Shown here: piece by piece, positions 18,660 through 27,545 of the stretch
How positions within the stretch are numbered: the stretch's first letter is position 1
How the letters are laid out: every line of letters starts with the position of its first letter
From: Ostreococcus lucimarinus CCE9901
Lineage: Eukaryota; Chlorophyta; Mamiellophyceae; Mamiellales; Bathycoccaceae
DNA: 64,000 nt
Assembly (NCBI RefSeq): GCF_000092065.1
Contig: NC_009355.1
Location: 62,001 to 126,000 of the forward strand
Direction of reading: 5' to 3'
The notes under the pieces: generated by a model
Databases searched by the model: none
Seen by the model: only the letters and a program-made list of their open reading frames with translations
What the model was told of the DNA's origin: nothing
Position numbers and translations under genes: made by a program

Positions 18660-19823
18660 ATGGCGCTCGCCGCGCGCCGCGCGCCGCCGCGCGCGCTGGT
18701 CGCGCCTCGCGCGCGCGCGCGCCTCGCGCGCGCGAGCGTCCGCGCCTCGCGCGCGCCCGCGGTCGACGACGACGCGCGGTTCGGGCGGCGTCGCGACGCG
18801 CTCGCGCTCGGTGACGTCGTGGAGGTGCGTCTCGTGCGTCGACCGGGCGCGAGCGCGGGCGACGCGGCGACGGCGGTGGGAGAGATTTCAGATTTCGTGA
18901 CGAACTCGAGCTTTCACGCGGACGGGATCAAGGTGCGGCTGAAGAGCGGGGAGATTGGGCGGGTGACGCGCGCGCGCTGGGACGACGAAGACGACGAAGA
19001 CGAAGTCCACGAGGACGAGGACGAGTACGAGGACGAGGACGAAGACGAGGACGAGGACGCGCGTCAAACGTCATCGAGCGCGGCGACGACGTCGAACGGT
19101 GGTGAACGCGCGGGTGAGGCGCTTCGGACGGCGTACGTGTCCGGCGTCTCAAAGTCGTCGTCGGCGGCGGACGTCAAAGCGTTGGCTTCGGGATTACCGG
19201 GCGTCAAGAACGTGCGCGTGCCCGTGCGAGGAGGGTCGCACATGGGGTACATGTTCATCGAGTGCGCGGACGGCGATGGCATGCGAGGCGTGATCGAGGC
19301 TCTGCACGGACGGGAATTCCACGGCAAGGCGCTGGTCGCCGAGCGCGCGAAGGAGGATCCGAAACCGAAAAAGAAAAAGCCCAAGACCGATGCAGCGAGC
19401 GCGAAACTGAAAACGAAGAAGACAAAAACGCGCGCTGAGCTCGAGGCCGAAGCCGCGGCGCGCCGCATCCTCGACGCTCGCGCGCAAATGGAAGCCGACG
19501 CGCTCCTGGAACTCGAGCGCGCCAAACGCCGGCGAGAGCGCGAGCTCGAGGTCCGCGAGCGCGAGCTCGAGGTTCAGCGCGCGCTCGATCTCGACCGCGA
19601 ACGTCGCGCAAGAAACCTTCTCGAGCGGCGCGCCGCCGCCGCTCAGGCTCGCGCCGAGCGCGCTCGAGCCGCCGCCGACGCTCGCGAATCCGCGCTCTCC
19701 GCCGCGCGCGCGCTCGGCGACGTCCGCATCGATCCGTCCTGGCGTCCTCGCGCCGACGCTCTTCGCGAAACTCTCGCCCGTTTACGCGTCGACGCCGACG
19801 ATGGTCGACCCTCGCGCTCTTAG
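18660..19823 (+). CDS. Plastid-targeted YwbE-like (DUF2196) + RRM protein
   Basis: 387 aa. Residues 1-40 are Arg/Ala/Ser-rich without acidic residues, a typical chloroplast transit peptide of these algae. Residues ~50-105 match the small bacterial YwbE/DUF2196 family: GDVVEVRLV, then DFVTNSSFHADGIKVRLKSGEIGRV. A very acidic linker (DEDEYEDEDEDEDEDA) follows. An RRM lies at ~155-235, with TAYVSGVSKSSSAADVKALA as RNP2 side and GYMFIECADGDGM as RNP1 side. The rest is a long Arg/Glu coiled helix. It probably binds RNA in the plastid; that is inference from the domains. Confidence 0.82.
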   Translation: MALAARRAPPRALVAPRARARLARASVRASRAPAVDDDARFGRRRDALALGDVVEVRLVRRPGASAGDAATAVGEISDFVTNSSFHADGIKVRLKSGEIGRVTRARWDDEDDEDEVHEDEDEYEDEDEDEDEDARQTSSSAATTSNGGERAGEALRTAYVSGVSKSSSAADVKALASGLPGVKNVRVPVRGGSHMGYMFIECADGDGMRGVIEALHGREFHGKALVAERAKEDPKPKKKKPKTDAASAKLKTKKTKTRAELEAEAAARRILDARAQMEADALLELERAKRRRERELEVRERELEVQRALDLDRERRARNLLERRAAAAQARAERARAAADARESALSAARALGDVRIDPSWRPRADALRETLARLRVDADDGRPSRS

Positions 19824-20003
19824 CGCCGTAGCCCTTCGTTGTAGCTTGTAGCGGTTGTAGCGGCGAGCCTTTCGCCTCGAGAGATTTCGCCAAATCATGG
19901 TCGAGCCGCGTTTTTCGCCAAGTGATGGTAAAAACGGACCTCGCGGGACGGGGTCGCCTCCCGCGCGCTCGCATCCGCCTTTTCACGACGCACGCGAGAG
20001 AAG
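19824..20003 (+). promoter_or_regulatory. Promoter and 5' leader region of the ribosomal protein L3 gene
   Basis: No coding sequence. GTAGC-type short repeats (TTGTAGC, TTGTAGCGG) lie at 19846-19862. The transcript must begin before 20004, because the A of the L3 start codon is the last base of exon 1. The exact start site cannot be seen. Confidence 0.4.
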
Positions 20004-21541
20004 AGTACGTCACGACCGCCGACGCGCGCGCGCGAACGCAATCGAACCATTCGCGTCGCCTCGCGCGCGCTCGTGAAGCGACGCGTGGCGCGACCGACGC
20101 ACCGACCGCCGCGACGCACCGGGCCAAACCCCGAGCGCGCCGCGATCGCGCATCGCGCGTGAAACCTCTCGCGCGAGCGCGAGCGCGCGAACAAGAGACT
20201 GACGATCGACGCGCGCGTTTCGTTTTCATCATTCACAGTGTCTCATCGCAAGTTTGAACGTACGTGGCGACGCGAGGCGCGGCACGATGATCTCGGGACG
20301 CGATCGCGCAAAGCCCTAGCGGCGAAGGTGACCTCGCGCGACTCGACTCGGTGATGCGACGCGAACGATGACTGACGAAGACGTGTTGTGTGTGAAATAT
20401 AGACCCGCGTTACGGTAACCTCGGTTTCTTGCCGAAGAAGCGCTCGAAGCGCAGCCGGGGTAAGGTCAAGTCGTTCCCGAAGGATGACGCGAGCAAGCCG
20501 CCGCACCTCACCGCGTTCATGGGCTTCAAGGCTGGCATGACGCACATCGTTCGCGATGTCGATAAGCCCGGCTCGAAGATGCACAAGAAGGAAACGTGCG
20601 AATCGGTGACGATCATCGAGTGCCCGGAACTCATCGTGGTTGGCCTCGTCGGTTACGTGCGCACGCCGAAGGGCTTGCGCGGGAAGAAGACGGTGTGGGC
20701 CGAACACTTGAACGATGAAGTCCGCCGTCGATTCTACAAGAACTGGTTCAAGTCCAAGAAGAAGGCGTTCACCAAGTACACGAAGAACTACACCAACGGT
20801 TCCATCGACAAGGACTTGGACGAGCTCAAGAAGTCTTGCGACGTCATTCGCGTCATCGCGCACACGCAAGTGCGCAAGGTTTCAGGCTTGAAGCAAAAGA
20901 AGGCTCACATTATGGAGATTCAAGTTAACGGTGGTGACGTCGCCGCCAAGGTTGACTTTGGCTACGCTCTCTTCGAAAAGGCTGTGCCGGTCGACACCGT
21001 GTTCCAGCAAGACGAAATGATTGATCTCATCGGCGTCACGAAGGGTAAGGGTTACGAAGGCGTCGTCACCCGTTGGGGCGTCACCCGACTTCCGCGCAAG
21101 ACCCACAGAGGTTTGCGTAAGGTTGGTTGCATCGGTGCGTGGCACCCGTCGCGTGTTTCCTACACGGTTGCCCGTGCGGGTCAACACGGTTACCATCACC
21201 GTACGGAAATCAACAAGAAGGTGTACAAGATCGGCAAGGCTGGTCAAGACAGCTTCGGTGCGAGTACGTTCCACGACCCGACGGAGAAGGAAATCACCCC
21301 GATGGGTGGCTTCGCGCACTACGGTATCGTCAAGCACGACTACGTCATGATCAAGGGTGGTGTCGTCGGCCCGCGCAAGCGCTTGATCACGATGCGTCAA
21401 TCTCTCTTCAAGCAAACGCGTCGCGTCGCCACGGAGAAGATTACGCTCAAGTTCATCGACACCTCGTCCAAGTTCGGTCACGGTCGCTTCCAAACCTCCG
21501 AAGAGAAGGCGAAGGTTTTCGGTACGACGAAGCAAGCGTAA
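20004..21541 (+). CDS. Cytosolic 60S ribosomal protein L3 (uL3)
   Basis: The coding sequence is 20004 (single A), 20239-20259 and 20403-21541. This rebuilds A|TG TCT CAT CGC AAG TTT GAA C|AC CCG, i.e. [20 protein letters not shown], the invariant start of eukaryotic L3. The total is 386 aa, near the usual size. Other landmarks are [60 protein letters not shown] (W at the peptidyl-transferase-proximal finger), [12 protein letters not shown], and GGFAHYGIV. Codon use is more biased than in neighbours (AAG, GGT), as expected for a highly expressed gene. The unusual point is that an intron interrupts the start codon. Confidence 0.93.
20005..20238 (+). other. L3 intron 1, splitting the ATG
   Basis: Donor GTACGT directly after an A at 20004, branch AGACTGAC near 20196-20203, acceptor TTCACAG at 20238, followed by TG TCT CAT. 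234 bp. No in-frame ATG exists in exon 2 otherwise; the codon before TCT would read GTG from unspliced DNA. Confidence 0.82.
20260..20402 (+). other. L3 intron 2
   Basis: Donor GTACGT after GAAC, branch TGACTGAC near 20369-20376, acceptor AATATAG at 20402. 143 bp. It leaves a 21-nt internal exon between the two L3 introns. Confidence 0.88.
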
Positions 21542-21686
21542 GCTTCTTTGTCGTTCGCAATCGCTGGTTAGTCACGTTTGTTTTAATGTCGAAGACGCAT
21601 TTTTAGCTAAACATAATAAACTCCGAGGTCCCGGTCGGCGTCTCTGCGAACGCGCTTAAGTCGTTACGGTGGCTGATTCTCGAAGA

Positions 21687-22079
21687 TTACAAAATCTTGT
21701 TCAAGGTCTTAGTGACGGTCTCTTTCAACGCCGCGCGGTCGGGCTTGTAGAGGAGGTTCTGGTACACGAAGAAACCCGAGAAGAGGATCCCGACGAGTTC
21801 GAGAAGGTCCGGGATGAGCGGCAACGAGTCCACCGCGCGAAGCGTACCGTTCGCCGCGACGAGACCGACGAACCCGTACACACTGAGCGTCACGATCGCC
21901 GGCTTTTCATCCGACTCCTCCCACTTCTCCGAGAGCGTGTCCGTGACTTCTCTCAACTTGTCTTGCAAGTCGTCCGCCGCGGCTCTGCGCGCCACGAATC
22001 GCGCGGGTCGCGCCGCGCGAGACTTCATCGTCATTCGCGTCGTCGTCGGCGCCTTCGCCGTGATTCTCGTCGCAAGCAT
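21687..22079 (-). CDS. CURVATURE THYLAKOID 1-like protein (CURT1, CAAD domain)
   Basis: 130 aa. An N-terminal transit peptide (~1-38, Arg/Ala/Thr-rich) precedes an amphipathic helix (DDLQDKLREVTDTLSEKWEESDEKPA). Two transmembrane helices follow (AIVTLSVYGFVGLVA and LLELVGILFSGFFVYQNLL), joined by the family hallmark AVDSLPLIPDLLELVG, then a second amphipathic helix (YKPDRAALKETVTKTLNKIL). CURT1 proteins oligomerise at thylakoid grana margins and bend the membrane; cyanobacterial relatives share the CAAD domain. The size and order of helices fit exactly. It converges on the L3 gene with 145 bp between stops. Confidence 0.94.
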   Translation of the reverse strand: MLATRITAKAPTTTRMTMKSRAARPARFVARRAAADDLQDKLREVTDTLSEKWEESDEKPAIVTLSVYGFVGLVAANGTLRAVDSLPLIPDLLELVGILFSGFFVYQNLLYKPDRAALKETVTKTLNKIL

Positions 22080-22663
22080 CGTCGTCGGCTTTATCTATCC
22101 TTCGTTCGCCATCGCGCGCGCATCGTCAGTCGTTTTTCGCCTCCATCCGCGACCGCGTCTCGCCGCAATCCAATCAATCAATCTTTCGCCCGCGCCAACG
22201 TCACGCCCGATCGATCGTCCGCATCGCGTCCACCCGCGTCGTTTTTCGCGCGTTCGCTCGCGTCGTTCGCGCGCGTCTCGCCGCGATCGTTCGCGCGTCG
22301 CGCGCGCGCGTCGCTTCTTCGTCGTCGCTCGACGCACCGCGTGGATCAGTGGCGCTCGCGCGTGTCGTCGCCATCGTATCTTTCCCGTCCGCGCGGGTCT
22401 CGCGGGGGTCGTTCGCGAGTCACGAACGGCGAAACCGGGGACTCCTCGAATTATACACACGGAACACACGCGTCGTCCGCGGTCGGTCGACCCATCGCGC
22501 GCCGCGCACCGCGACGCGCGCGCGCGCGCGATCCGCGCGCGGACGAACGGGTCGTCGCGATCGCGATCGCGCGCGCGCCGGCGTCGCGACGCGATCGCGG
22601 ACGCGCGCGGCGAAGAAGCGCGATCGATCGGCGCGCGGTGGTTAGCGAGGCGGCCGGGAGGCG
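22080..22663. other. Divergent intergenic region between CURT1 and the next gene
   Basis: 584 bp, long for this locus. No protein gene is supported. On the minus strand CGACTGAC (near 22125) lies about 36 nt before an AG at ~22090, the same layout as the 3' ends of the introns placed here, so CURT1 may have a 5'-UTR intron. Open frames in the region are Arg-rich and lack ATG in the right frame. The AT-richer AATTATACACACGG near 22449-22462 may mark a promoter. Confidence 0.35.
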
Positions 22664-24517
22664 ATGGACGTGGACGCGCTGACGGACGATCTCGCGCGCG
22701 CGATGGGCGCCGCGCGCGCGTCGACGGCGGGCGGGAACGATGGAACGTCGCGGGCGGCGCGCTGCGTGCGCGGGGTGGCGGGATGCCTGACGAGGAAGAT
22801 GAGCGTCGGCGAGGCGGTGCGCGCGTGCGCGGCGCCGGCGGCGAAGGTGTTGGCGCACCGAGCGCTGCGAGACGTCGGACGACGGGTCGATGAGGCGACG
22901 TTGAGGGATATCGAGAGGTTGTGCGAGGGGACGATCGCGTGGGCGTGCGAGGAGGGACGAGCGGTGACGATCTCGGAGGTGTTGCACGAGCTCGAGTTGC
23001 GGCTGAGCGACTTTGAGGCGAGCCTCGCGGCGGGATGGAGAGGGATCGAGTTCAGCGCGAGTAATCCCGAGAGTCCGGCGCACGCAGACGTGGATGATCG
23101 GCGCATGGATGTGTTTCATAGCGTCGCCGCGACGAAGAATAGGGCGTCTGAACGCGGGCGCGTGATCGACGAGTGGCGCGACGAGTTGTTGGAAAAGCTC
23201 GAGCCCGAGGAAAACTTGAAGAGCATAATCAAACCGAGGCTTTTGCTGCGCGCGTACGAGTTACTGAGCGATCGTAAGGTGGTGAACGACGACGCGGTCG
23301 AAGACATGGTGAATAAACGATTCGATAAATGGACGGAGATGTGGCGTTTGCACGTGCAGCATCAGCGACGAGAAACCGGTTCCGCGCCGGACCACGAAGG
23401 ATTTAAAGACTATTTGTACTCGTTCTTGGGAACAAAGCTCCCTGCGTTCGCGAACGGCGTTCACAAGAGCTCATTCAAGGTTCAACTCGTGCGCGAGACA
23501 GAGACAGAGAAGTTGGCGAAAGCGACCGCGGAACTCGAGCGCTCCGCGCGACCACCGAGCGACGTGACGAAGCTCAAGCACACGCTTGAACACGCAATTC
23601 AAGCCCTTCGCGCGGCTGAAACGTCCAACGACGTGTGCGCTCTTCTCACGACGCGATGGATGCGAGAAGCACTCGTCGATGCGCCGACTTTTTCTCAACC
23701 AGCTAAAAAGTCCTCCAAAAACGTCGACAGCGGCGGTCAAATGATGAAGGATTGGCAGAGAGAGGAGGGATTCGTGCTACGATTTTCCAACCGGCACGGT
23801 GGAGCGTCGAGTGGAAATGCAGCTGGGTTTAAGAATATTTCCGACGACGCGTGGAAGGAGTCCTACGTATCCACGGGACCGTTTCGCGTGCACTTTATGC
23901 GCGCGTGCGCCGAAATCGAAGCCGCGCTTCAAGACTGCTCGACGTGCAACTTGCACAACGTATCCGCGGATGAAAAGCGTGAGGCGTGCGTGAAAGGGGC
24001 CGCGCGTGTCATGTTTGTCGCATCTCGAACGATGCGCAGTGGCGATGGGCTGGATTTCGTTCACAACTTGTTCGGCCCGCCGCCCGAGTTTAGCGTCTCT
24101 CTCGTGGATCCGGGAAAGACGAAGAAGATTGTTGCCGAAAATTCATCGATCGGCACGCCGATCGTCGTCGAAGTCACGAGTGATATCGTCACCATTCGGT
24201 GCGTCGACGTGTTCGTCATCGTCAAACACTGCTTCGCCGACGAAACGAACGCATCGAACGCTCGTTCCGCGCGACGGGCGACCGAGGCGTCGGATTCTTT
24301 ACGACCGTGGGCGTGCGTCGCCCTCGAGACGACGCAATCCCTTCGCACCGCCTCCGACGGCTCCCTCAAGCTCGTCAAGCAGCGCATCGCCGTGGACAAA
24401 AACATTCCTCAGCCCGTGCTGGACGCCTTCCTCGCCGTATCTCTCGATTCCGCGGACGTCGTCCGCGCTTCGCGACCGCCGCTTCGGCTTCGCGTCTCCG
24501 CCGCCGCCTTCGCGTGA
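22664..24517 (+). CDS. Unknown 617-residue protein
   Basis: Starts MDVDALTDDLARAMG and is open without interruption to 24517. It is mostly helical and soluble with no membrane segment. Residues ~60-100 (RDIERLCEGTIAWACEEGRAVTISEVLHELELRL) and ~150-300 look alpha-helical; ~370-470 contain SNRHGGASS, GFKNISDDAW and a Cys-containing ALQDCSTCNLHNVSADEKREAC. A beta-rich stretch follows (IVVEVTSDIVTIRCVDVFVIVKHC). No family or catalytic motif was recognised. The consistent codon use and a clean start near a divergent promoter support a real gene, probably one restricted to related algae. Confidence 0.75.
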   Translation: MDVDALTDDLARAMGAARASTAGGNDGTSRAARCVRGVAGCLTRKMSVGEAVRACAAPAAKVLAHRALRDVGRRVDEATLRDIERLCEGTIAWACEEGRAVTISEVLHELELRLSDFEASLAAGWRGIEFSASNPESPAHADVDDRRMDVFHSVAATKNRASERGRVIDEWRDELLEKLEPEENLKSIIKPRLLLRAYELLSDRKVVNDDAVEDMVNKRFDKWTEMWRLHVQHQRRETGSAPDHEGFKDYLYSFLGTKLPAFANGVHKSSFKVQLVRETETEKLAKATAELERSARPPSDVTKLKHTLEHAIQALRAAETSNDVCALLTTRWMREALVDAPTFSQPAKKSSKNVDSGGQMMKDWQREEGFVLRFSNRHGGASSGNAAGFKNISDDAWKESYVSTGPFRVHFMRACAEIEAALQDCSTCNLHNVSADEKREACVKGAARVMFVASRTMRSGDGLDFVHNLFGPPPEFSVSLVDPGKTKKIVAENSSIGTPIVVEVTSDIVTIRCVDVFVIVKHCFADETNASNARSARRATEASDSLRPWACVALETTQSLRTASDGSLKLVKQRIAVDKNIPQPVLDAFLAVSLDSADVVRASRPPLRLRVSAAAFA

Positions 24518-24834
24518 CGCCTTCGCGTCTCCGCCGCGACGATCGCGACGATCGCGTTCGTCTCGCGTCGTCGATGCCATCCCACTCGACCCATAGTCTG
24601 CGTTTCTCAATCTCACGCATCGGTCTCCCCGCGCTCGTCGCGCTCGTCCGCGTCGCTCGCGCTCGCCCTCGGCCCCCCAGGCCTGGGCTCGCCGCCGTCG
24701 TTCGGCCGAGGATCGGGATTGGCGCGATTGTCGTCGTCGCAATTACACCGCGCGCGACCGCGCGCGAACGCGCCGCGCGCGCTCGAGCGCTCGAACGCGC
24801 GCGGGAAGGCGTCGCGCGCGTCGCGAGCGTCGCG
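24518..24834. other. Short gap with an open upstream frame
   Basis: 317 bp between two plus-strand genes. The frame of the downstream gene is open through it, with ATG codons at 24574 and 24835, so part of it may be coding for an N-terminal extension. It also repeats the end of the upstream gene: CTTCGCGTCTCCGCCGC occurs at about 24496 and again at about 24522. Nothing else is seen. Confidence 0.4.
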
Positions 24835-27174
24835 ATGCTCGCGCGCGACGTCGCGCGCGACGTCGCGCGCGCGACGCGCGACGCGCGCGAAGACCTGGCG
24901 TTCGGAAGCGCGGCGACGATGCGGTTCACGCGCGCGCCGACGAGCGCGCGAGGGACGAGCGAGGCGGTGCGAGCGTCGCCGACGCAAGCGCGGATCGCGG
25001 CGGAGGCGCGGGAGCGCGGCGAGGGACGGACGCGGTCGCCGTCGCCGGCGAAACGGTCGCGAAAGGGAAAACCGAGGAGCACGAGGACGGGCGCGGTGAG
25101 CGCGAGGACGCGATTGGCGTTCTCTCCGGAGGCGGCGGTGGCGATGCTTCGAGGGATGAATCGACGCGCTGGGAAGGGGGCGAACGGCGGCGGAGGAGAG
25201 GCGAACGCGAGCGCGAATGAGCGAGGGAAGAGAACGAAGACGGAGACGAAGAAGAAACCGCCGCGGAGAAAGTTGGTTCGGTCGGAAAGTTTCAAGTACT
25301 TGAACGAGGCGGGCGAGCTGGAAGCGGTGGAGGGCGCGCCGAATGGGCGCGATGGCGGTAAAAACGATGGTGGCGGCGCCGGTCTCGCGGGTGCGAATGG
25401 AAACGGTTACAAGACGACGGCGAGCGGCGCGAAGCGAGGCAGAGGCGAACAGCCGCTGCCGTCGACGAGTGGTGGTGGCGCGGGATCAAAGACGAAGAAG
25501 CAAACGTTACGTGCGAAGTCAGAGACCAGGCGCGTATCGCTTGATCCGCGCGGTCGAGCGAAAAACAAGCCGTTTGAAAACAACACGCTGTACCAGCCTG
25601 GAAACGTCATCGTGGGTTTACATCTCAACACGCGCGGAGGTAAGGAATGGTACACGAACAAGCAATTGGTTGGATCGTGCAAGCCGGGCTCGTTGTTAGA
25701 AATATCATCAAAGTCCTTGACGGCGCCGACAAAGGCGGCGATTTCTAGCGCGTTGCGCGACGAAGCCAACGGAGAGAAAGTCGAGAAATTTGTTCGCGTC
25801 AAGGTCATGTCGCATTACTTAGACGTGAGTGGCTGGACGCTCACGACGGTGCAAGTAGTGCCGCTACGCTGGAATAGACATGGGCCGAAGCACATACTTC
25901 CGTTGTGCGCTGCCGCCGGCGTGGAGCTCGTTTTCAACTTGACCGAAGAGGCGGCGTACGGATGCTTGCGCGTTTTCAGGTTTCCAATAGGCTCAAATGG
26001 TCATCTCAGCGAGCTGCGCAAGAGCACGAAGGGTGCGACGTCACCGTCTACGCTCGATTCGGAGCGCGTTGTGCGACCGAGCACACCGCCGAGAATGCGA
26101 ACACCATCGCCGAAGAAGCGAAAGAACCGGGCTCACGGTGGATCCTCGGATCGAACGAGCGATCCGTCGAACGCCGCCGCCGCCGCCGCCGCCGCTGAGG
26201 CTCTGGAAGCGCAAGAGGAAGACGAAGACGAGGAAGACGCTGAAGAAGACGGAGACGGAGACGGAGACGAAGACGAGGAAGACGCTGAAGAAGACGGAGA
26301 CGGAGACGGAGACGAAGACGAAGACGAAGACGAAGAGTTGGGCGAAGCGTTCATCCCAGAAAATGGATTGCACAGCGAACTTCCATCCAGTTTGCCCGTC
26401 ATCAAGCCCGTTTTGGGCACGCCATTCTGGGATCAACCGCGCAACGCAACGAACGCAGAAGTCGAGTTGGGTGCGCCAGTGCTTACGATCGGTGAAATCG
26501 GTGGCATCGAACAGCGTCACATTGAGACCCCGCGCAAACGGACAGTCGACTCGCCGCTCTTCGACAACGGCCGAGCGCAACTGCGAGAGTTTTACGACCG
26601 ATTTCACGAACGCGCCACCATTGACGCTGCGCGACCGTACAGAGAACACGTGGTGACGACCGACACATACGTCCCTAGCGGATCGCCCTTGACGATGTCA
26701 CTGCCGCAATCGCAGGTTCACAACATGCCGCCTGTAGCCGCGCAGCGCTTCGTCAGTCCCACCGTGTACTACCTCCCGGTCCCGATTTCTCCGCACGGAG
26801 CGTCGGGAACCATCACTGAAACCATCGTTGGGGGCATGCGCTTACGCATCACTCAGGAACCGATCGAAGGATGGGCGCGGCACGACGTAGTCGCCGAGAC
26901 GGCGAACAATCCCCATCCGCAGCTTCGCACGGAATCGGATGCCTTCTCCGATGTTCACCGCGAGCGTCAGCGTGTCAACGCCAAGCGTGGAGTCCCGAAA
27001 GCACGCGCGAAGCAAATGCGCGTTCAAGATGATGATGACAACCTTCTCGCCGCCAACCTACTCATGCTCAAGACATCCGTCGCCGGACAAAAGCGCAAGC
27101 CGCCGACGCCGAGCAAACCGAGCGCCAAGCGAGCGAAATCGCAAAAAGTCGACTCTGCGCGGAAATCGAGATGA
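24835..27174 (+). CDS. Unknown protein with low-complexity arms and one compact domain
   Basis: 779 aa from MLARDVARD; 24574 (866 aa) and 24919 (751 aa) are other possible starts. The N-terminal third is disordered, Arg/Gly/Lys-rich, with SPSPAKR and KKKPPRRKLVR patches. Residues ~230-380 look globular (FENNTLYQPGNVIVGLHLNTRGGKEWYTN, VRVKVMSHYLDVSGWTLTTVQVVPLRW, GVELVFNLTEEAAYGCLRVFRF). An alanine run and a duplicated 15-residue acidic block (DEDEEDAEEDGDGDG) follow. The C-terminus is basic (KRKPPTPSKPSAKRAKSQK), a likely nuclear signal. No known family was recognised. A nuclear role is a guess from composition. Confidence 0.7.
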   Translation: MLARDVARDVARATRDAREDLAFGSAATMRFTRAPTSARGTSEAVRASPTQARIAAEARERGEGRTRSPSPAKRSRKGKPRSTRTGAVSARTRLAFSPEAAVAMLRGMNRRAGKGANGGGGEANASANERGKRTKTETKKKPPRRKLVRSESFKYLNEAGELEAVEGAPNGRDGGKNDGGGAGLAGANGNGYKTTASGAKRGRGEQPLPSTSGGGAGSKTKKQTLRAKSETRRVSLDPRGRAKNKPFENNTLYQPGNVIVGLHLNTRGGKEWYTNKQLVGSCKPGSLLEISSKSLTAPTKAAISSALRDEANGEKVEKFVRVKVMSHYLDVSGWTLTTVQVVPLRWNRHGPKHILPLCAAAGVELVFNLTEEAAYGCLRVFRFPIGSNGHLSELRKSTKGATSPSTLDSERVVRPSTPPRMRTPSPKKRKNRAHGGSSDRTSDPSNAAAAAAAAEALEAQEEDEDEEDAEEDGDGDGDEDEEDAEEDGDGDGDEDEDEDEELGEAFIPENGLHSELPSSLPVIKPVLGTPFWDQPRNATNAEVELGAPVLTIGEIGGIEQRHIETPRKRTVDSPLFDNGRAQLREFYDRFHERATIDAARPYREHVVTTDTYVPSGSPLTMSLPQSQVHNMPPVAAQRFVSPTVYYLPVPISPHGASGTITETIVGGMRLRITQEPIEGWARHDVVAETANNPHPQLRTESDAFSDVHRERQRVNAKRGVPKARAKQMRVQDDDDNLLAANLLMLKTSVAGQKRKPPTPSKPSAKRAKSQKVDSARKSR
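26221..26310. repeat. 45-bp in-frame tandem duplication
   Basis: Two exact 45-bp copies at 26221-26265 and 26266-26310, followed by a partial third unit made of GACGAA steps. They encode the acidic block of the unknown protein above. Exact identity at the DNA level points to recent slippage or unequal exchange. Confidence 0.92.
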
Positions 27175-27545
27175 TTCATTCTGCGCGCGCTCGAACTCTA
27201 CTCCTGTACTCGCAACTTCTGTATCAAATTCACCGCGCGCCCTTACGGCGCCGATCGATTGTAACAACCCCGCATTCACGCAACCGCGCTTCGTCTTCGA
27301 GCGCTCCGCGCCCGACCAGTCGCGACTCACCCGGAGGGGCTCGAGAAAGATTAGAAGAATGCTGCCAACTCGTCAGAACGCGTCGAACGAAAACGCGTCG
27401 ACGCGCCGCGACCGCCGCGACCGCCGCGAGCGAACGAACCGCGAAGCGCCGACGCGAATGCGTCCATGTCGACCGCCTCGACCACCGCGCGCGCGCCGTT
27501 CGCGCGTGGTTGGAATTTATGAATAAAATTCTGATTAAACATCTT
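27175..27545. other. Convergent intergenic region
   Basis: 371 bp between the stops of the unknown protein and the ABC transporter. Short open frames exist on both strands but none has family support or a plausible start. ATTTATGAATAAAATTCTGATTAAACAT at 27516-27543 is AT-rich and probably holds the 3' ends of both transcripts. Confidence 0.4.
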
